A stretch of DNA of 64,000 nucleotides from Apoderus coryli (Eukaryota > Arthropoda > Insecta > Coleoptera > Attelabidae): assembly GCA_911728435.2 (NCBI GenBank), contig OU452214.1, positions 8,868,105 to 8,932,104 on the forward strand. The letters run 5' to 3'. Made by a program: the position numbers and the translations under genes. Positions within the stretch are counted from its first letter, which is position 1. Each line of letters starts with the position of its first letter. This document shows positions 60,452-64,000 of this stretch, one piece after another. The notes below the pieces were generated by a model. The model saw nothing but the letters and a program-made list of their open reading frames with translations. It was not told the DNA's origin and did no database searches.

Positions 60452-62564
60452 AGACAACAAAATAACACTTGGAAAATCTGTGAACTTCCTTCCGGCAAGA
60501 AAGAAGTAAAGAGTAAATGGACTTTTAAAACCAAATTTACAAATATTGGTGAAATAGATTGCTATAAAGCACGATTGGTAGCAAAAGGTTATTCACAAGT
60601 TTCAGGCATTGATTACGATGAAACATATTCTCCGGTAATTAGGTACAGTTCGATCAGACTTCTTCTCGCACTAACCGCCAAATACGATTGGGACATCGAT
60701 CAGATGGACGTTGTCACCGTTTTTCTACACCCACAGCTTGATGAAAAAATATATATGGAACTACCTGATCGAAGAATTTGTAGTTTATTAAAAACTCTTT
60801 ATGGCCTAAAGCAGTCAAGTCGGATGTGGAATAAAGAACTGGACTCAGCCATAAAAGAACTAGGTTTTAAGCAATCAATGTACGACCCATGTGTTTATTC
60901 TAGAAGAAAAAATGGTAAAGATATAGTTTTAGCAATATACGTAGATGACATTTTAATATTTTCAAATGATATAAATGAAAAAAATAATCTTAAAATGATG
61001 TTAATGAAACGTTTAAAGATGAAAGATTTTGGAGAAGCACATTATTGCCTTCGTATGAGAATCACTCGAGATAGAAGACCATTACTTTTGACCAAGAATA
61101 GTATATTCTGTAACAAGTGAGGAATGTGGCATATTCTGAACGAGTGGAAATTTGCCACCCGAGCCGATAGGCGAGGGTGACGGTCCACGAGTTCAGAATA
61201 GCTGATTCCTCACGTGTTACAGACTATACTTTTTCTACGACTGCAACTTATTTCCCTAATCTCAGGAGGGGTACAAATTATAGCTCTTCTTCACTAGACA
61301 TTATATTGAAAAAGTTCTATAACAATTTATATAGGTAGGTAGTTTTAAAACTTCAAAACCAAGATAATATAATTAATAACTTACCTCAATGTGTTTAAGT
61401 AGATATCTGATAAATAATATAAATAAAGAATTACACATAAAAGACTTTCAAATAATGACATATATGTCAAACAAATTCCACAATTTGTCCTTCTGTCAAA
61501 ACTTCAATGTAAACACTTAAAAAATTTCAATAAGATATTATATTGAAAAGTGAAACAGTTGTTATATAGATTTTAGATATATCTGACCCATTTCTAGAGA
61601 TACGAATATTTAATAATTACGCTAAAACCCCGCTGTGTAATTATAAATTCCGCTAAAGTTATAGGCAACCCTTAATACGTCATTCTGTAACACTATTACG
61701 GAATATTCAATATTCTGTAACAGTTATTGACATCAGAATATCTATATTCTAAAACAGTCGTCGAAAAAGATATATTACGGATATTCTTACCCGTTTCAAC
61801 ATGTCAAATTGTAAAGGAATATCCACTCCTTTGGATATAAACAAAGCATTTACCAAAGATGGACAACCGAAGACAAATGCTGAAAAGAAAGAAATGTCAA
61901 AGTTTCCCTATCAAGAGGCAATCGGATGCATTATGTACGCAGCACAATGACTCGTCCAGACATAGCTTATTCAGTGGAGGTGCTTTCACGATTCAATCAA
62001 AATCCTGGCAAAGTTCATTGGACAGCAGTCAAACGAATCTTCCGTTATTTAAAAAACACCGTAAATTTCAAGTTACAATTTAATCAATGTATTTCAATGA
62101 TATTGTGACTCTGATTGGGCCGGTGATCAAGATGATAGGAAATCTACAGCGGCATATGTTTTCCTGCTTGGTGGATGTGCCGTCAGTTGGGCGTCAAAGA
62201 AACAAACTACAGTCGCACTATCAACAACAGAAGCCGAATATGTGGCGTTAAGTTTCGCAACACAGGAAGCTATATTTTTAAAGAATCTTATTAATGAAAT
62301 AATACCATAATACCAGAATATATATATAAAAAAATATACTGCGATAATAAAGGAGCGATTGATTTAAGCAAAAATGCAGGATACAGACCAAGAAGCAAGC
62401 ACATCGATATAAAACACCATTTTGTACGGGAAATGCAAAATCGTGGTGAAATTCAAGTTCAGAGTATTTCTACAAAATATATGGTAGCAAATGCAATCAC
62501 CAAAGGGATATCTAACGAAAAACTAAAAGAAATCTGTAGAAAGATGGGTCTTGCAGCAACATAA
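60452..62564 (+). pseudogene. Ty1/copia retrotransposon pol remnant (RT and RNase H)
   Basis: The RT region opens at about 60471 (WKICELPSGKKEVKSKWTFK). It holds KARLVAKGYSQVSGIDYDET, DQMDVVTVFLH, LKTLYGLKQSSRMW and catalytic IYVDDILIF (about 60937). It is broken at 61107 by a 663-bp insertion. After it come NCKGISTPLD, a shifted TRPDIAYSVEVLSRF (61950), [14 protein letters not shown] (about 62107), [20 protein letters not shown] (RNase H, about 62190) and the end to a stop at 62562. Gag, protease, integrase and the 5' LTR are absent. Several shifts; inactive. Confidence 0.9.
61108..61770. mobile_element. Insertion in copia pol (663 bp, flanked by TATATT)
   Basis: TATATT is found at 61102-61107 and 61771-61776, and the copia reading resumes directly after it. 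At the left lies a large hairpin (61109-61224; outer arms TGTAACAAGTGAGGAAT and ATTCCTCACGTGTTACA). Inside, CTTTTTCTACGACTG (61230) is mirrored by CAGTCGTCGAAAAAG at 61755-61769. The motif ATATTCTGTAACA recurs at 61710 and, in part, at 61682 and 61740. There is no coding sequence. Confidence 0.75.
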
Positions 62565-62574
62565 CAAGTGGGGT

Positions 62575-62720
62575 TGTTGGACGTTGTTATATTGCATCAT
62601 ATTGTATATAGTAGTTAGTTGTTATAGTTGTCAGATTATGAATAAAAACGTATAAGAGTTGTTAAAAGTTAATACATTATTTTACTTCATAAGGTTGTTC
62701 AACCACGCTCTGCAAACAAG
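62575..62720 (+). repeat. Possible copia 3' LTR
   Basis: A purine-rich AAGTGGGG (62566-62573) precedes TGTTGGACGTTG at 62575, a usual start for copia LTRs. An AATAAAAACG signal is at 62641. The right boundary is uncertain (about TTCAACCACGCTCTGCA) because no 5' LTR is available for comparison. Confidence 0.45.
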
Positions 62721-63489
62721 ATGCCAAGAGACAACATCTAAAGGCGGGACAACGCATCGATGTGGCAGTGGCCTGCAAATGGTGGCGATTAGATGTGTCA
62801 GTATTGGGACAAAATTTGTTGCTCTAGGGTAGTTCTGTTTAGCCATCTAAGGGTCAGAACAGAAATCCCTGAGATGAAGTAATCCATACTCGTTAGCGAG
62901 TGAATGCCGTTGACGATGATCATGTATTTTTCCACGATAGCGCCTAAACTCTTCAACCAATTGAGCTAAATTTTGCTACATGAGTTTGGGGAGATCGTAG
63001 AATGAACCATTAGTTTTTGGTTAAAATCATTTTAACCCTGTAATAGCGGTGCACAGAACACCCAAATTCTTAAATAGCAGTAGCGGTTGAGTTTGAAAGC
63101 ATTTAAATTTACCTCCATACTTCTCGAGAAAATTCGTTTAAAATTTCACCAGTAAAAAAACACTAATTTGGTTGACTAATACAATGATTGTCGTCGCACT
63201 GCCTTTTCCACGTTTAAACTAAATAAAACTGAAATCCTCCCTAAACCCCTTTTCGGTTTCCTTGTTTATTCGTGCTTTCAATGGAACTTCAAAAGGAAAA
63301 TAAAGAAAATACATTGGCGCGGCATATGTACATTAAAATAGAAAGCAGTATAAAATAGAAAACCAAATAATGTGATACTTACGTATCCAAACAAATCACA
63401 TCAAGGAATTGAATTAGAATTGAAAAGATGCCGGGAGACGAAAATTATAGCACATCGTCTCCCAAATTCTACGCCTCGAGCTTATAGTA
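62721..63489. other. Stretch without recognised gene
   Basis: Mixed composition, with no long open frames or repeat boundaries. Confidence 0.4.
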
Positions 63490-64000
63490 CAGTGGCGGCT
63501 TGTGGCAGTTTATTGTGATAAATCATAATACGTCTGATATTAGATATTATTAAAAGCTCTGCTTTTATGAATTTGCCTTTATTTATATTTATCAAACATT
63601 TATTTAAATCTGGAACAGGTGTGTCTGTATATTTTTAACAAGATTTTTCTGTTCTTAAAAGGTGTGTTGATTAAAAAAACTTAACTTTAGTTAAAATTAA
63701 AAAATAAACATCATTTTTCATAATAACTTCGCTTACCTGATATCAGCGTAAATATAATTTCCGCTGCTGATATGTAGTACTTCCACTTGCTTCTTCCATA
63801 TTATAAAGTATGAGATATTATAATATATTATATTATTAAAAAACAATATTTTACGGTACCTACCCATTTATTTTTATAAAAATAGGTAGGTACCTACTAA
63901 TTAATAACCGTATATATATTTTTTTAATTTGTTCACTACTTTTTTAGATTTTAAAACTTAAATTAAATATGTAGGTAACTATATAGAAAGACTAATTTGT
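63490..64000 (+). mobile_element. hAT-like repeat R1, copy d (continues past window)
   Basis: It starts CAGTGGCGGCTTGTGGCAG at 63490 and reaches the R1 body within about 60 bp. It then follows 43020-43500 closely. Compared with copy a, about 2 kb between terminus and body is missing, so this is an internally deleted form. The preceding 8 bp, TTATAGTA, would be the target duplication, but the right end is outside. Confidence 0.7.

Overview
This window looks like a stretch of insect nuclear genome that consists almost entirely of transposable elements. It is AT-rich and has no operon structure. It carries insect-type retrotransposons with (ATT)n tails, Tc1/mariner, Transib, hAT-like and copia sequences. 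Short GGTACCTA/TAGGTAGG-type repeats recur, as is common in aphids and some Lepidoptera; I cannot decide the order. No rRNA, tRNA or CRISPR array was recognised. Only one short segment (54366-54540) looks like a possible host exon.

Layout. 1-2502: an hAT-like repeat (R1) carrying a second repeat (R2). 3441-5515: a retroelement hairpin, an hAT-type terminus and a broken LINE. 7200-9600: an inverted repeat, an hAT transposase fragment and a 175-bp tandem array. 10429-13160 and 23578-26232: two inverted copies of a 2.7-kb DNA transposon with CACTG termini, each carrying the same nested LINE fragment. Between these copies lie two LINE fragments in opposite orientation (14743-17310), a 429-bp MITE, a Tc1-like remnant and a complete Transib element (20037-22896). 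27045-31830: LINEs and MITE copies. 33192-36723: a Tc1/mariner-like element with a LINE inside its right terminal repeat. 37730-39220: an RTE-like LINE. 41665-44243: further R2 and R1 copies. 45860-47195: two foldback elements. 47859-49945: an intact IS630-Tc1-mariner element with 345-bp terminal repeats and a full transposase. 50843-55560: an hAT fragment, a long LINE and the candidate exon. 55590-58468: an unclassified 2.9-kb element with 31-bp perfect terminal repeats. 59527-60088: a deleted mariner. 60452-62720: a broken copia element with a further insertion. 63490-64000: the start of another R1 copy.

The genes do not form a pathway. The structure records an insertion history: LINEs inside DNA transposons, DNA transposons inside LINE and copia sequence, and Transib inside an older repeat. 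The most informative objects are the Transib element, whose ends carry the CACAGTG heptamer of RAG recombination signals and whose product keeps the RAG1-type DDE and zinc residues; the apparently intact DD41D-type transposon; the paired CACTG elements, which expose small rearrangements by comparison; and the TIR element at 55590-58468.
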